Source of the DNA: Azospirillum isscasi
Lineage (GTDB): Bacteria > Pseudomonadota > Alphaproteobacteria > Azospirillales > Azospirillaceae
Length of the DNA stretch: 61,592 nucleotides
Reading direction: 5' to 3'
Assembly: GCF_030849505.1 (NCBI RefSeq)
Contig: NZ_JAUJFI010000011.1
Span: forward strand, 1 to 61,592
Numbering within the stretch: position 1 is the first letter of the stretch; each line of letters starts with the position of its first letter. Made by a program: the position numbers and the translations under genes. The notes under the pieces are model-generated. The model was not told where the DNA came from. It ran no database searches and saw only the letters and a program-made list of their open reading frames with translations. Below are positions 42,282 to 50,983 of the stretch, one piece after another.

Positions 42282-42638
42282 TCAGGCGCCGCGGAACAGC
42301 GAATAGCCCCAGGGGGTGAATTTCAGCGGCAGGTGGTAGTGCTGCGCCACGTCGGTGACGGTGAAGCGGAACGGCGCCTCCTCCAGGAAGGCCGGCTCCG
42401 CCGCCATCGCGCCTTGCGCGCGCAGCCAGGGGCCGATGTGGAACACCGCCTCGTAGACGCCCGCCGTCACGCCCTCGCCCCGAACCACCGGATGGTCGAG
42501 TGCACCATTGGCACACAAACGGCTTTCCGCTAGCCTGTCCCGCAGTCCGTCCCGCAAAGCGAACAGTTCCACCCGCATCCCCTCGGCGGGCACCCCGCGC
42601 GCCACATCCACCGCATGCAACGAAATCCCGCCGCCCAT
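42282..42638 (-). CDS. uraH: 5-hydroxyisourate hydrolase
   Basis: 118 residues. The transthyretin-like enzyme is recognised by ISLHAVDVARGVPAEGMRV at the N-terminus (catalytic His), FHIGPWLRA, and the C-terminal signature HYHLPLKFTPWGYSLFRGA, close to the usual Y-R-G-S ending but with Ala last. It converts 5-hydroxyisourate to OHCU in uric acid breakdown toward allantoin. No urate oxidase, OHCU decarboxylase or allantoinase is adjacent. The gene is divergent from the MFS gene (29 bases between the starts), suggesting shared control, and convergent with the ABC importer genes. Confidence 0.92.
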   Translation of the reverse strand: MGGGISLHAVDVARGVPAEGMRVELFALRDGLRDRLAESRLCANGALDHPVVRGEGVTAGVYEAVFHIGPWLRAQGAMAAEPAFLEEAPFRFTVTDVAQHYHLPLKFTPWGYSLFRGA

Positions 42639-42667
42639 CGGCCCATCCCTTTCCCTGTGGAGCCCCC

Positions 42668-43897
42668 ATGAACGTCTGGTTGCTGCCTCTGGTCGCCATG
42701 GCGGCGGTCCAGGCGTTCCTGGCGCTGTGCCTCTTCTCGATTCCGGTGATCGCGCCGCAGGCGGCGCCCGACCTGGGAGTCGATCCCGGGCTGCTCGGGC
42801 TTTATACCGCGGTCGTCTTCACCGCCGCCATCCCGGCGTCGCTGGGGGCGGGCGGGCTGATCCGGCGCTGGGGCGCGGTGCGCACCTGCCAGGCATGCCT
42901 GCTGGCCGCCGTCGCCGCCGCGCTGCTGTCGGGCACCGCCGTGCCCGCCGCCTTCCTGCTGGGCGCGCTGGCCCTGGGCTTCGCCTTCGGTCCGGAGACG
43001 CCGGCCAGCACGCAGCTTCTCGCCCGCCTGACCCCGCCCGCCCGGCGCCCGCTGGTCTTCTCCCTGCGCCAGACCGGCAACCAGTATGGCGGCATGGCGG
43101 CGGGCGTCGCGGTGCCGCTCCTCGCCCTGTCCTTCGGCTGGCAGGCGAGCCTGCTGGCCGTGGCCGCCCTCACCGCCGCTTTGGCGCTGCTGCTGGAGCC
43201 GCTGGCCCGCCGCCACGACGGCGACGACCGGACCGCCCCCCGCCCGGCCGGACGCGGCGGGCTGAAACCCGCGCTCGATCTGGTCACCGGAGAGCCGGCG
43301 CTGCGGCGTCTCGCCATCGCGGTCTGCGCCTTCTCCGCCATGCAGCTCTGCCTGAACGGATTTCTGGTCAGCTTCGCGGTCACCGGCCTGGGCTGGAGCC
43401 TGCCGCTGGCGGGGACGGCGCTGGCGGTGGCGCAGGGGGCCGGGCTGGCCGGGCGCATCGGCTGGGGCCTCGTGGCGACCCGCTGGGCACCGCCCCGCGC
43501 GATCCTGGCCGGGCTGGGCATCGCCATGAGCGGGAGCGCCGCCTTGATCGCCCTCGCCTCCCCCGGCTGGCCGGTGCCCGCCGTTCTTGCGGTCTGCGCC
43601 GCCTTCGGCCTGTCGGCCAGCGGCTGGAACGGCCTGTTCGTGACGGAGGTCGCCCGCCTCGCCCCGCCGGGCCGGGCGGGAGAGGCGACGGGCGGCATGC
43701 TCGCCATCGCCTATGCCGGGCTGGTCGCCGGGCCGGCCCTGTTCAGCCTTCTGGTCGCCGGAGGCTTCGGCTACCCCGCCGGCTATCTGACCATGGCCGC
43801 CGCCACGCTGGCCGGCGCCGGCGCCCTGGTCATCCCTCTTCCTCCGGCCCTTCCCCCGGAACATGCGCCTGCCGCCGAGGACACCCCATGCACCTGA
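42668..43897 (+). CDS. Major facilitator superfamily transporter
   Basis: 409 residues with about twelve membrane helices. The loop after helix 2 (GAGGLIRRWGAVRTCQACLL) is the MFS motif A region, and RQTGNQYGGMAAGVAVPLL (~140) lies in helix 5. CynX/NimT-like and drug:H+ antiporter groups are both possible. Position between uraH and an amidase gene suggests uptake of a nitrogenous compound or sugar-like acid; substrate not deducible. Its stop overlaps the amidase start by 10 bases (ATG 43888 inside the last codons), so the two are translationally coupled. Confidence 0.88.
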   Translation: MNVWLLPLVAMAAVQAFLALCLFSIPVIAPQAAPDLGVDPGLLGLYTAVVFTAAIPASLGAGGLIRRWGAVRTCQACLLAAVAAALLSGTAVPAAFLLGALALGFAFGPETPASTQLLARLTPPARRPLVFSLRQTGNQYGGMAAGVAVPLLALSFGWQASLLAVAALTAALALLLEPLARRHDGDDRTAPRPAGRGGLKPALDLVTGEPALRRLAIAVCAFSAMQLCLNGFLVSFAVTGLGWSLPLAGTALAVAQGAGLAGRIGWGLVATRWAPPRAILAGLGIAMSGSAALIALASPGWPVPAVLAVCAAFGLSASGWNGLFVTEVARLAPPGRAGEATGGMLAIAYAGLVAGPALFSLLVAGGFGYPAGYLTMAAATLAGAGALVIPLPPALPPEHAPAAEDTPCT

Positions 43898-45300
43898 TGA
43901 GCGCCCGCCGCATCGCCGAACAGGTCGCCACCCGCAAGGTGAGCGCCGCCGCCCTTTACGGCGACCTGCTGGAACGGATCGCGGCGGAAAATCCGCGGCT
44001 GAACGCCATCGTCCATCTCGACCCGGACGCCGGGCTTGCGGAGGCGCGGGCCGCCGACGAGCGCGCCGCGCGGGGGGAGGCGCTTCCCCTGCTGGGCGTG
44101 CCCTTCACCGTGAAGGACAACATCTGGGTGCGCGGCCAGCCGGTCCGCCAGGGATCGCGGCTGTTCCAGGACTTCGTGGCGCCGGAGGACGCGGTGGCGG
44201 TGGCCCGGCTGCGCGCCGCGGGGGCCGTCTTCGCAGGTATCACCAACTGTTCCGAATTCGCCTGCAAGGGGGTGACGACGAACCTCCTGCACGGCCCGAC
44301 CCGCAACCCCTGGGATGTGACTCTGACCCCCGGCGGCTCGTCCGGCGGGGCGGCCAGCGCGGTGGCGGCGGGGCTGGCGCCGCTGGCCCTGTGCACGGAC
44401 GGCGGCGGCTCCACCCGCCGGCCCGCGGCCCATGTGGGAGTGGTCGGCATGAAGCCGTCCGCCGGGGTCGTCCCCCACCCCATCGGCTTCGCGGAGCCGG
44501 TGTTCGGCAATTCGGTGATCGGCCAGATGGCCCGCTCCGTCGCCGACGTGGCCCTGATGCTGGACGTGCTGGCCGGTCCGGACCCGCGCGACCCGCAGTC
44601 GGTGGCCGTGTCCGGTCCGTTCGTCGATGCCACGGCCAACCCCGACCCGGCGGGCCTGCGCATCGCCTACAGCCCCCGGCTGGGTCTGGGCGCGCCGGTG
44701 GACCCGGAGGTCGCCGCCTGCGTGGAACGCGCCGTCCACCGCCTCGCCGATGCCGGCGCCATCGTGGAGGAGGCCGACCCCGTCTGGCCCGAGGGGGCCG
44801 GAGAAAGCGGCCTGATGCCCCTCCAGTTCGCCGGCCTCGCCGCGCTCCATGGCGAGCGCTACCGCGCGCGGCCCGATCTCTTCGACCCCGACATCGCCCA
44901 GCAGATCGAAGCCGGCCTGCGCACCAGCGGGGCGGAGGTCGCCCGTGCCCTGCACCTGCGGGAGGAGGCGTACCGTGCGCTGGCCGCCCTCTTCACGCGC
45001 CACGACCTGCTGGTCTGCCCGACGACCCCGGTCACCGCCTGGCCGTTCGACCGGCTCGGCCCCGCCACCATCGAGGGCCGTTCGGTGACGCCGCGCGGCC
45101 ACGCGGTCTTCACACCGCTGTTCAATCACTGCTACGCGCCCGCCTGCTCGGTCCCTTGCGGGGTTGCCGGAAGCGGCGGGCTTCCCGTCGGGCTCCAGAT
45201 CGCCGGCCCGCGCCTGTCCGACGCGGCGGTGCTGCGGCTCGCCGCCGTGGTGGAAGCCACCTGTGGTTACGCAGCACCCATACTGCAACAGTTTTCTTGA
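43888..45300 (+). CDS. Amidase (amidase-signature family), second copy in the window
   Basis: 470 residues from ATG 43888 (MHLMSARRIAEQVATRKVSA). The triad is visible: Lys in GVPFTVKDNIWVRG (~77), cis-Ser in TPGGSSGGAASAVAAG (~152) and nucleophile Ser in DGGGSTRRPAAHVGVVG (~176). C-terminal SVPCGVAGSGGLPVGLQIAG is typical. It differs clearly from the amidase at 24919-26340, so the two are not a recent duplication. Being coupled to an MFS gene and next to uraH, it probably attacks an imported amide. Enzymes for allophanate, indole-acetamide and ureido compounds belong to the same family and cannot be separated here. Confidence 0.88.
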   Translation: MHLMSARRIAEQVATRKVSAAALYGDLLERIAAENPRLNAIVHLDPDAGLAEARAADERAARGEALPLLGVPFTVKDNIWVRGQPVRQGSRLFQDFVAPEDAVAVARLRAAGAVFAGITNCSEFACKGVTTNLLHGPTRNPWDVTLTPGGSSGGAASAVAAGLAPLALCTDGGGSTRRPAAHVGVVGMKPSAGVVPHPIGFAEPVFGNSVIGQMARSVADVALMLDVLAGPDPRDPQSVAVSGPFVDATANPDPAGLRIAYSPRLGLGAPVDPEVAACVERAVHRLADAGAIVEEADPVWPEGAGESGLMPLQFAGLAALHGERYRARPDLFDPDIAQQIEAGLRTSGAEVARALHLREEAYRALAALFTRHDLLVCPTTPVTAWPFDRLGPATIEGRSVTPRGHAVFTPLFNHCYAPACSVPCGVAGSGGLPVGLQIAGPRLSDAAVLRLAAVVEATCGYAAPILQQFS

Positions 45301-45347
45301 AGAGAAAGCGGGTCGGCGATCGGGATAGAACGGACAGCCTGTTTCGC

Positions 45348-45367
45348 TTGCCATCGTATTCTGGCAA
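45348..45367. promoter_or_regulatory. TTGCCA-N8-TGGCAA inverted repeat upstream of the sensor kinase
   Basis: A 6-bp perfect inverted repeat 37 bases before the kinase start, in the 103-base gap after the amidase gene. The spacing suits an operator for a dimeric regulator. No -35/-10 pair is convincing. Confidence 0.3.
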
Positions 45368-45403
45368 TCTTCGCCCGCGAAGCTACCGAATAAGGAGCAA
45401 AGG

Positions 45404-48400
45404 GTGAAGACCAACGAGCCGGACCAGCGGCCTGGATGGTCAGCGCGTCGGTTGTCGATTTTTTTCCTTCTGGTTGCATTACCGCTGATCGCTTTCGAGG
45501 CACACAACATCCTTGAATTGCGAAAGTCCCGGGAAGCGGAAATCCGTCAGGATTCGATGCAGCTTCTGGACCAGGTCGAATCCGAACAGCAGCGCATCGC
45601 TGACGATATTGAACACGTTTTGGTTGCTCTTACCGAAATGGGGATCGGGCGGCTTTCCCCATCGGACTGCCAGGACACGCTCGCCCGGATCAAGGCGAAG
45701 TTCCCCCCCTATCTGGCGGTGAGCGTCAGCGACCGGACCGGCACCATCTGGTGCTCCACCCGACCGCAGGCCCGCGGCCTGTCGGTCGCCGACCGCTCCT
45801 ATTGGCAGGAGGCGCTGACCTCCGGGGAGCCGACCAACGGAGCCACCCTGACGTCCCGCACCACCGGGCGTCCCTCGATCCCGTTCGCCCTGGCCTACCG
45901 GGACGAGGGGGGTGTTCCGGCGGGGGTGACGGCGGTGCTGCTCGACACCGCATGGCTGAACCTGTTCCTCAGCGAGAAGAGCCTGCCCCTGGACGCGGAG
46001 GTGCTGATCGCCGACCGCTCCGGCATCGTCCTGGCGCACCAGCCCGAGTTTCCGGAGATCGTCGGCAACCTGCTGCCCGCGCCCTACCGGCAATTGCTGG
46101 ACCGGGGCGAACGGCGGGTGGTCGAGGTGGTGGGGCCGGATGGCCGGATGCGGGTCACCGCGGTGTCGCCGCTGGCCGCCGGCGTCCCCAACCTGTATCT
46201 CCACGTCAGCCTGGACAAGGACCGGGCCATGCAGCCCGTCAACGCGGCGGCGCGGCGCACGCTCGTCATCTTCGGAGGGCTCCTCCTGTGCGCCGGGCTG
46301 ACCGCGGGCTGGAGCCTGTGGCGCTTCCTGCGCGCCCACGAGCTGGCCCGCAGCAACGCGCTGCGCATGGCGGCGGTGCTCGGCAGCACGGTGGACGGCG
46401 TGATCGAACTGGACCGCGACTGGCGCTTCACCTGCCTGAACGACAAGGCGGTCGCCCTGATCGCCCAGGGCCGCGACCTGCGCGGGCAGTCGCTGTGGGA
46501 CGCCTTTCCGGAGCTGAAGGACACGCCGCTGTGGCACAAGGCGCACCAGGCGATGGCCGAGCAGACGCCGACCGACGCCGAATTCCAGGGGGCGCGCACC
46601 GGTCGCTGGTTCTGGATGCGGGCCTTTCCCAAGGCGGACGGGCTGTCGGTCTACCTGCTGGACATCACCCGGCGCCGCCGGGCCGAGGACGATCTGCGCA
46701 AGAGCAAGGACCGGCTGAGCTTCGCCCTGGAATCCGCGCTCGCCGGCACCTTCGACTGGGATCTGAAAAGCGGTCAGGGGCACTGGTCGGAGGAAACCCA
46801 CCGCATCTTCGGCCTCGACCCCGCCGTGCACGAGACGACCGGCGAGGTCTGGCGCTCGGTGGTCCATCCCGACGATTTCGACGTCGCCACCCTGAAGGCG
46901 CAGTCGGAAATGCTCGCCGAACGGCGGACCCACATCCAGATGGAATACCGGGTCATCCAGCCCGGCGGCGCCATCCGCTGGGTCTCGTCGATGGGGCGCG
47001 TCAGCTACGGCCCCGACGGCACGCCGCAGCACTTCAACGGCCTGACCATCGACATCACGGAGCGCAAGACCCTGGAGGAGGCTCTGCGGCGCAGCGAGGA
47101 GCGGCTGACCATCGCCCTGGCCGCGGCGGAGGCCGGAATCTGGGATTTCGACCTGCGCGACGGGACGCTGGCCTGGTCGGAGGGCATGTACCGCCTCTAC
47201 GGCGTCAGCCCCGACAGCTTCACCCCCAACGACGTGACCTTCTACAACTTGGTCCATCCGGCGGACCGGGAGGCGGTGCGCCGCTTCACCACCGACGTGC
47301 TGGAGGCCCGGCGTCCCGACTACCGCGGGGAGTTCCGCATCCACCACCCGCGCGACGGCGTCCGCTGGATCATGGTCATCGGGCGCCCGATCTACGACAA
47401 CGGACGCCCGGTCCGGCTGAGCGGGCTGAACATCGACATCACCGCGCGCAAGGCCATGGAGCAGGCCCTGCGCGACGCCAAGGCCAAGGCGGACGAGGCC
47501 AACGTCTCCAAATCGAAATTCCTGGCCGCGGCCAGCCACGACCTGCGCCAGCCGCTGCAATCCGCCCTGCTGTTCGCCGGGGTCCTGCACCGCCACGTCG
47601 ATCCCGACAAGGGCCGCGGCCCGCTGGCGTCGCTGGAACGCGCGCTGGAAACGCTGAAGAACCTGCTGGACAGCCTGCTGGACGTGTCGCGCCTGGATGC
47701 CGGCGTCATCACCCCCCAGATCGCCACGCTGCCCCTGCGCCCCCTGTTGGAGGAGATCGAGGCGGCCTATGCCCCCATCGCCTCCAGCAAGGGCCTGGAC
47801 TTCACCGTCGTCCAGCCCGCCCCGGATCTGGCCGTGCGCAGCGACCGGCTGCTGCTGGGCCGGATGCTTCGCAACCTTGTGGAGAACGCCATCCGCTACA
47901 CCGAGGAAGGCCATGTCCGCGTGTTCTGCGAGGCGCCCGACGGCACCGTCCGCATCAGCGTGCAGGACAGCGGCATCGGCATCTCGACGGAGCATCAGGC
48001 CAAGGTGTTCGAAGAGTTCCATCAGGTGGGCAACACCGAGCGCGACCGCAGCCAGGGGCTCGGGCTCGGGCTGGCCATCGTGCAGCGGCTGTCGCGGCTG
48101 CTGAACCATCCGGTGACGGTCCGCTCCGAACCGGCCAAGGGGTCGGTCTTCTCCATCGAAGCCCAGCGCGCCATCGCAGCGCCGGTCCCCCAGTCCCTTC
48201 CCGAGCCTGCCGCCGAGCCCTCCGGCGGGGGGCGGCTGGCCGTGCTGGTCGAGGACGATGTGATCGTCCTGATGGGGCTGCGGACCATCTTCCAGGAATG
48301 GGAATACGAGGTGGTCGTCGCCGGTTCCGCGGAACAGGCGCTGGAACGGCTGCGGGACCGGGACCGCCGCCCGGACCTGATCGTCGCCGATTACCGGCTG

Positions 48401-48622
48401 CGCAACGGCCGGATCGGCACGGACGCCATCGTGCAGATCCGCGCGCTGGTCGGGTCGCCCGTGCCCGCCATCGTCCTGACCGGCGAGATCGGCACAGATT
48501 GCGACCGCGACGCGGCGGCGCTCGGGCTGGCCGTGGTGCGCAAGCCGATCACGCCGCGGCAGCTTCAGAGCGCCATCCAGGACCTTCTGGACGAGAATCC
48601 GCTGAGCCGGACGGGGGACTGA
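45404..48622 (+). CDS. Hybrid sensor histidine kinase (dCache, three PAS, HisKA, HATPase, REC)
   Basis: 1,072 residues from GTG 45404, preceded by AAGGAGCAAAGG. Helix 1 (~15-35) and helix 2 (~282-303) bracket an extracytoplasmic double-Cache sensor (DRTGTIWCSTRP, ADRSYWQEAL). Three PAS domains follow (~315-425, 440-555, 570-690; the last two are PAS_3 types with VVHPDDFD and VHPADREA). The HisKA motif is AAASHDLRQPLQS with His712. HATPase N-box LVENAIRYTEEG and G-boxes DSGIGIS and QGLGLGLAIV follow. The C-terminal receiver has its acceptor at Asp996 (LIVADYRL) and the conserved Lys in VVRKPITP. The HDLRQPLQS class often controls metabolism or chemotaxis-like behaviour. The output partner is not adjacent; it may pass phosphate on through REC. 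Confidence 0.93.
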   Translation: MKTNEPDQRPGWSARRLSIFFLLVALPLIAFEAHNILELRKSREAEIRQDSMQLLDQVESEQQRIADDIEHVLVALTEMGIGRLSPSDCQDTLARIKAKFPPYLAVSVSDRTGTIWCSTRPQARGLSVADRSYWQEALTSGEPTNGATLTSRTTGRPSIPFALAYRDEGGVPAGVTAVLLDTAWLNLFLSEKSLPLDAEVLIADRSGIVLAHQPEFPEIVGNLLPAPYRQLLDRGERRVVEVVGPDGRMRVTAVSPLAAGVPNLYLHVSLDKDRAMQPVNAAARRTLVIFGGLLLCAGLTAGWSLWRFLRAHELARSNALRMAAVLGSTVDGVIELDRDWRFTCLNDKAVALIAQGRDLRGQSLWDAFPELKDTPLWHKAHQAMAEQTPTDAEFQGARTGRWFWMRAFPKADGLSVYLLDITRRRRAEDDLRKSKDRLSFALESALAGTFDWDLKSGQGHWSEETHRIFGLDPAVHETTGEVWRSVVHPDDFDVATLKAQSEMLAERRTHIQMEYRVIQPGGAIRWVSSMGRVSYGPDGTPQHFNGLTIDITERKTLEEALRRSEERLTIALAAAEAGIWDFDLRDGTLAWSEGMYRLYGVSPDSFTPNDVTFYNLVHPADREAVRRFTTDVLEARRPDYRGEFRIHHPRDGVRWIMVIGRPIYDNGRPVRLSGLNIDITARKAMEQALRDAKAKADEANVSKSKFLAAASHDLRQPLQSALLFAGVLHRHVDPDKGRGPLASLERALETLKNLLDSLLDVSRLDAGVITPQIATLPLRPLLEEIEAAYAPIASSKGLDFTVVQPAPDLAVRSDRLLLGRMLRNLVENAIRYTEEGHVRVFCEAPDGTVRISVQDSGIGISTEHQAKVFEEFHQVGNTERDRSQGLGLGLAIVQRLSRLLNHPVTVRSEPAKGSVFSIEAQRAIAAPVPQSLPEPAAEPSGGGRLAVLVEDDVIVLMGLRTIFQEWEYEVVVAGSAEQALERLRDRDRRPDLIVADYRLRNGRIGTDAIVQIRALVGSPVPAIVLTGEIGTDCDRDAAALGLAVVRKPITPRQLQSAIQDLLDENPLSRTGD

Positions 48623-48679
48623 GTCCCTTCCCAACCGCGAGGACGCCGGAGGCCGCGGCGGACAAAAAACGGACCAGCC

Positions 48680-48722
48680 TTGACCGGACAGTGACGCTGC
48701 CCCATGTTGTGCACTGCAACAT
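48680..48722 (+). promoter_or_regulatory. Promoter with overlapping imperfect palindrome
   Basis: TTGACC (48680-48685), a 17-base spacer and CATGTT (48703-48708). The -10 is inside ATGTTGTGCACTGCAACAT (48704-48722), whose outer six bases pair exactly. TGCA-rich sites of this kind resemble PhaR-type operators, which is a weak comparison. It would serve the small gene at 48781. Confidence 0.4.
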
Positions 48723-48780
48723 AACAATAAGCCCTTTCCCGAGGGGGAGACGCCTTCTCAATCCTTTGAGGAGGTCCCTT

Positions 48781-48969
48781 ATGAACACGCCTTCGATCTT
48801 CGCTTCCGCCCTTCCGTCCGAACGCGATATGCAGCTCATCCGCCGCAAGGCCGCGAGAATGCGCGCCGACCATCTCCGGTCCCTCCTGGGCCGGCTGGCC
48901 GCGGCGTTGACAGGTCGGACCGACGGCGCGAACCCCCACCGCCTGGACGGCGGACGGGTCGCCGGTTAA
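48781..48969 (+). CDS. 62-aa basic small protein (DUF1127-like)
   Basis: ATG 48781 follows GAGGAGG at good spacing. The protein starts MNTPSIFASALPSERDMQLI and has an Arg-rich amphipathic helix RRKAARMRADHLRSLLGRLA, then a short disordered tail. The helix pattern recalls DUF1127/YjiS-like small proteins of alphaproteobacteria, several of which bind RNA or respond to phosphate and stress, but the match is by composition only. It has its own promoter-like sequence, a GC palindrome downstream of it and no obvious operon partner. Confidence 0.6.
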   Translation: MNTPSIFASALPSERDMQLIRRKAARMRADHLRSLLGRLAAALTGRTDGANPHRLDGGRVAG

Positions 48970-49113
48970 GGACCGACGGTCCCGGATTTTTCCCTGACAC
49001 ATCGGCTGTGAAACGCCCCGCGCGCCCATCAGGGGCGGCTGCGGGGCTTGCCCGGCGGTGGTCCGCGACAGCGGCGCCGCGTGGGCCGGTTGTTCTTCGG
49101 TTGGAGTTTTACC

Positions 49114-50076
49114 ATGCAGAAACGAGCGGTCGCCCTGGGCGGCTTCGGCGGATTCAACCTGCACGGCGCGGGTGTGCTGGCGGCACTCGACCGCCTGGAG
49201 CGGATGCCCGACCTGTTCACGGTGACCTCCGGGCAGATCGTCGTGCTGGCCGCATGGCTGCGCGGCGAGGATGTCCGCCGCCTGCTTCTCGAACAGAAGG
49301 GAGCGTCCGGCGGGCTGATCCGGACCTGGCAGACCGCCATGTTCGGACACAAGGGCGTGTTCCGCCCCGTGCTGGACGAGCATGCGCGCCGCTGGCTGGA
49401 TGTCCCGCTGTCGCCCTCGGCGGTGCTGGAGAGGCTGATGCCGGCCCGGCAATACGCCCCGGTGCGCGACCGCGACACTGTGGCCGAGATCGCCCGGACC
49501 CTGAACGAGGCGGAGGTGGGCGTCGTCTTCAACACCTACGATTTCCGGTCCGGCAACGGGTTGCTGCACGGCAACGCCGCCGCCCGCCGCCTGATGGCCG
49601 GCGAGGCCGGGCTGGAGGACATCACCGCGGAGGCGGTGGAAAGCGCCCTCTGGCTCTATCTCTACGGCTTCGAGGAGGCTCCCGGCGGGCTGATCGACGG
49701 CGCCTATCACCGCAGCATCATCCTGTCGGAACTGCACGGCTTCGACGAGGTGACGGTGGCCGCCCCCTTCCCCGTGTCCTGGATCGGGCCGGTTCCGCGC
49801 AACCAGTTGGAGGTGGAGAACTGGAAGATCCGCCAGTGGTTCGCCAACTCCTACAAGGCGGAGGTGGCGCGGCTGCGCCGGGTGATCGAGTTGATGGAGC
49901 GCGGCACGCTGAACGACCCGGCCTACCGCATCCGCTCCCTGACCGAGCTGCCGCTGCGCCGCCACTACGGCTACTTCGACTATTTCACCGAGAAGGCGGA
50001 GGTGTTCGACGACGCGCTGGCCCAGGCGCTCGACCATTTCGGCGGCCCGGCGCGGGAGCGGCGGCGGGCCGGCTGA
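49114..50076 (+). CDS. Patatin-like protein with atypical nucleophile elbow
   Basis: 320 residues from ATG 49114 (MQKRAVALGGFGGFNLHGAG). The oxyanion-hole glycines and following helix (GGFGGFNLHGAGVLAALDRL) match patatin-like phospholipases, and DGA is present in GLIDGAYHRS (~208). The nucleophile site, normally G-x-S-x-G, reads FTVTSGQIVVLAAW: Ser is kept but both flanking Gly positions differ. Either the enzyme has an altered substrate or it is no longer a lipase. No signal peptide; cytoplasmic or membrane-peripheral. Conserved length and the DGA argue it is not a random relative. Confidence 0.72.
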   Translation: MQKRAVALGGFGGFNLHGAGVLAALDRLERMPDLFTVTSGQIVVLAAWLRGEDVRRLLLEQKGASGGLIRTWQTAMFGHKGVFRPVLDEHARRWLDVPLSPSAVLERLMPARQYAPVRDRDTVAEIARTLNEAEVGVVFNTYDFRSGNGLLHGNAAARRLMAGEAGLEDITAEAVESALWLYLYGFEEAPGGLIDGAYHRSIILSELHGFDEVTVAAPFPVSWIGPVPRNQLEVENWKIRQWFANSYKAEVARLRRVIELMERGTLNDPAYRIRSLTELPLRRHYGYFDYFTEKAEVFDDALAQALDHFGGPARERRRAG

Positions 50077-50198
50077 CGGCGATGGGGGGAGGCCCGGCAT
50101 GGCCGGAAGCGCGTTTCGCGTGTTCTTCCTTTCATAGCGGGCTTTCACAGCGGGCGAATGTGACGGATCATCGCGCCGGAGGACGGAATGGAGATCGC

Positions 50199-50528
50199 AT
50201 GGATGCGCTGAACCCGGCGGCGGAGGCACGCCGTCAGGCCGGACTGGAAATCCAGGCGCTGGCCGAGGATTTCGAACAAAGCGACGAGGCCGCCTTCCGG
50301 CGGTTGCGGATCGTCGGCTGGGTGGTGGCGGGGGTGGTGACGCTGGTCCTGCTGGTCCTGCTGACCGCGGGGGCGGACTGGCGCTATCTGCTGGGGTTCT
50401 GGGTGGTGATCGTCGGTTTCACCGGGATCGGCTACGCCGTCTCCGTCCACCGCCAGCGGCAGCAGACCGCGCGTCTGCGCGCCCTGGCGACCCGCTGGCT
50501 GACCGGCGGAACGGTCCCGCCGGTCTGA
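50199..50528 (+). CDS. Small membrane protein of unknown function
   Basis: 109 residues from ATG 50199 (MDALNPAAEARRQAGLEIQA). An N-terminal amphipathic/coiled segment is followed by two membrane helices (~45-63 VAGVVTLVLLVLLTAG and ~70-88 LLGFWVVIVGFTGIGYAVS), then a basic tail RQRQQTARLRAL. Both ends are probably cytoplasmic. I do not recognise a family. It converges on the gene at 50542. Confidence 0.65.
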   Translation: MDALNPAAEARRQAGLEIQALAEDFEQSDEAAFRRLRIVGWVVAGVVTLVLLVLLTAGADWRYLLGFWVVIVGFTGIGYAVSVHRQRQQTARLRALATRWLTGGTVPPV

Positions 50529-50541
50529 CGGGAGGGCCGGG

Positions 50542-50871
50542 TCAGGAGGCGCGGGACCCGCGGCGCTTGCGGCGCTTCTGGAAACGCTGGATGCGTTCGA
50601 TCACCTCGCCCATCTCGGCTGCCTCCTCGACCTCGCCGAGATGCAGGAGGACGCGGATGTAGGTGTCGATCAGGCCGAGGACGGCCTCCTCGTCGGTCAC
50701 GCCGCAGGCCGCCTGGCCCAAGGCATCGACGATCAGGGTCCCGCTGTCGGCCAGCGCCTCGGCCACCTCGTTGATGGCCCGGTCGAGGGCGGCGTCGTCC
50801 CCGTCCGGCGCTTCCAGCACCGGGTCAAGGATGTCGGGAAAGGAAAGCCGGTCGGCGGGATAGCCAGCCAT
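50542..50871 (-). CDS. 109-aa acidic protein with basic C-terminus, unknown
   Basis: Starts MAGYPADRLSFPDILDPVLE and ends QRFQKRRKRRGSRAS, so an acidic helical body (DGDDAALDRAINEVAEALAD, GEVEEAAEMGEVIERI) is joined to a strongly basic tail. No membrane segment or signal. Codon structure is convincing and it lies 112 bases downstream of RNase J on the same strand, possibly co-transcribed. The basic tail could contact nucleic acid. Unrecognised. Confidence 0.6.
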   Translation of the reverse strand: MAGYPADRLSFPDILDPVLEAPDGDDAALDRAINEVAEALADSGTLIVDALGQAACGVTDEEAVLGLIDTYIRVLLHLGEVEEAAEMGEVIERIQRFQKRRKRRGSRAS

Positions 50872-50983
50872 GGGCGAACTCTCCGAAAAAACAGGGCCGT
50901 GAACCGGCCCCCGATGCGCGCGGATGGAAGGTGGGGAGCCCCCTTCTCGTGGTTGGCGGTGGCCTGTGGACAGGATGGCCGCG

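Noticed and set aside
48704..48722. PhaR operator
   Set aside because: Only a loose TGCA resemblance; no polyhydroxyalkanoate genes nearby, so kept only as an imperfect palindrome.
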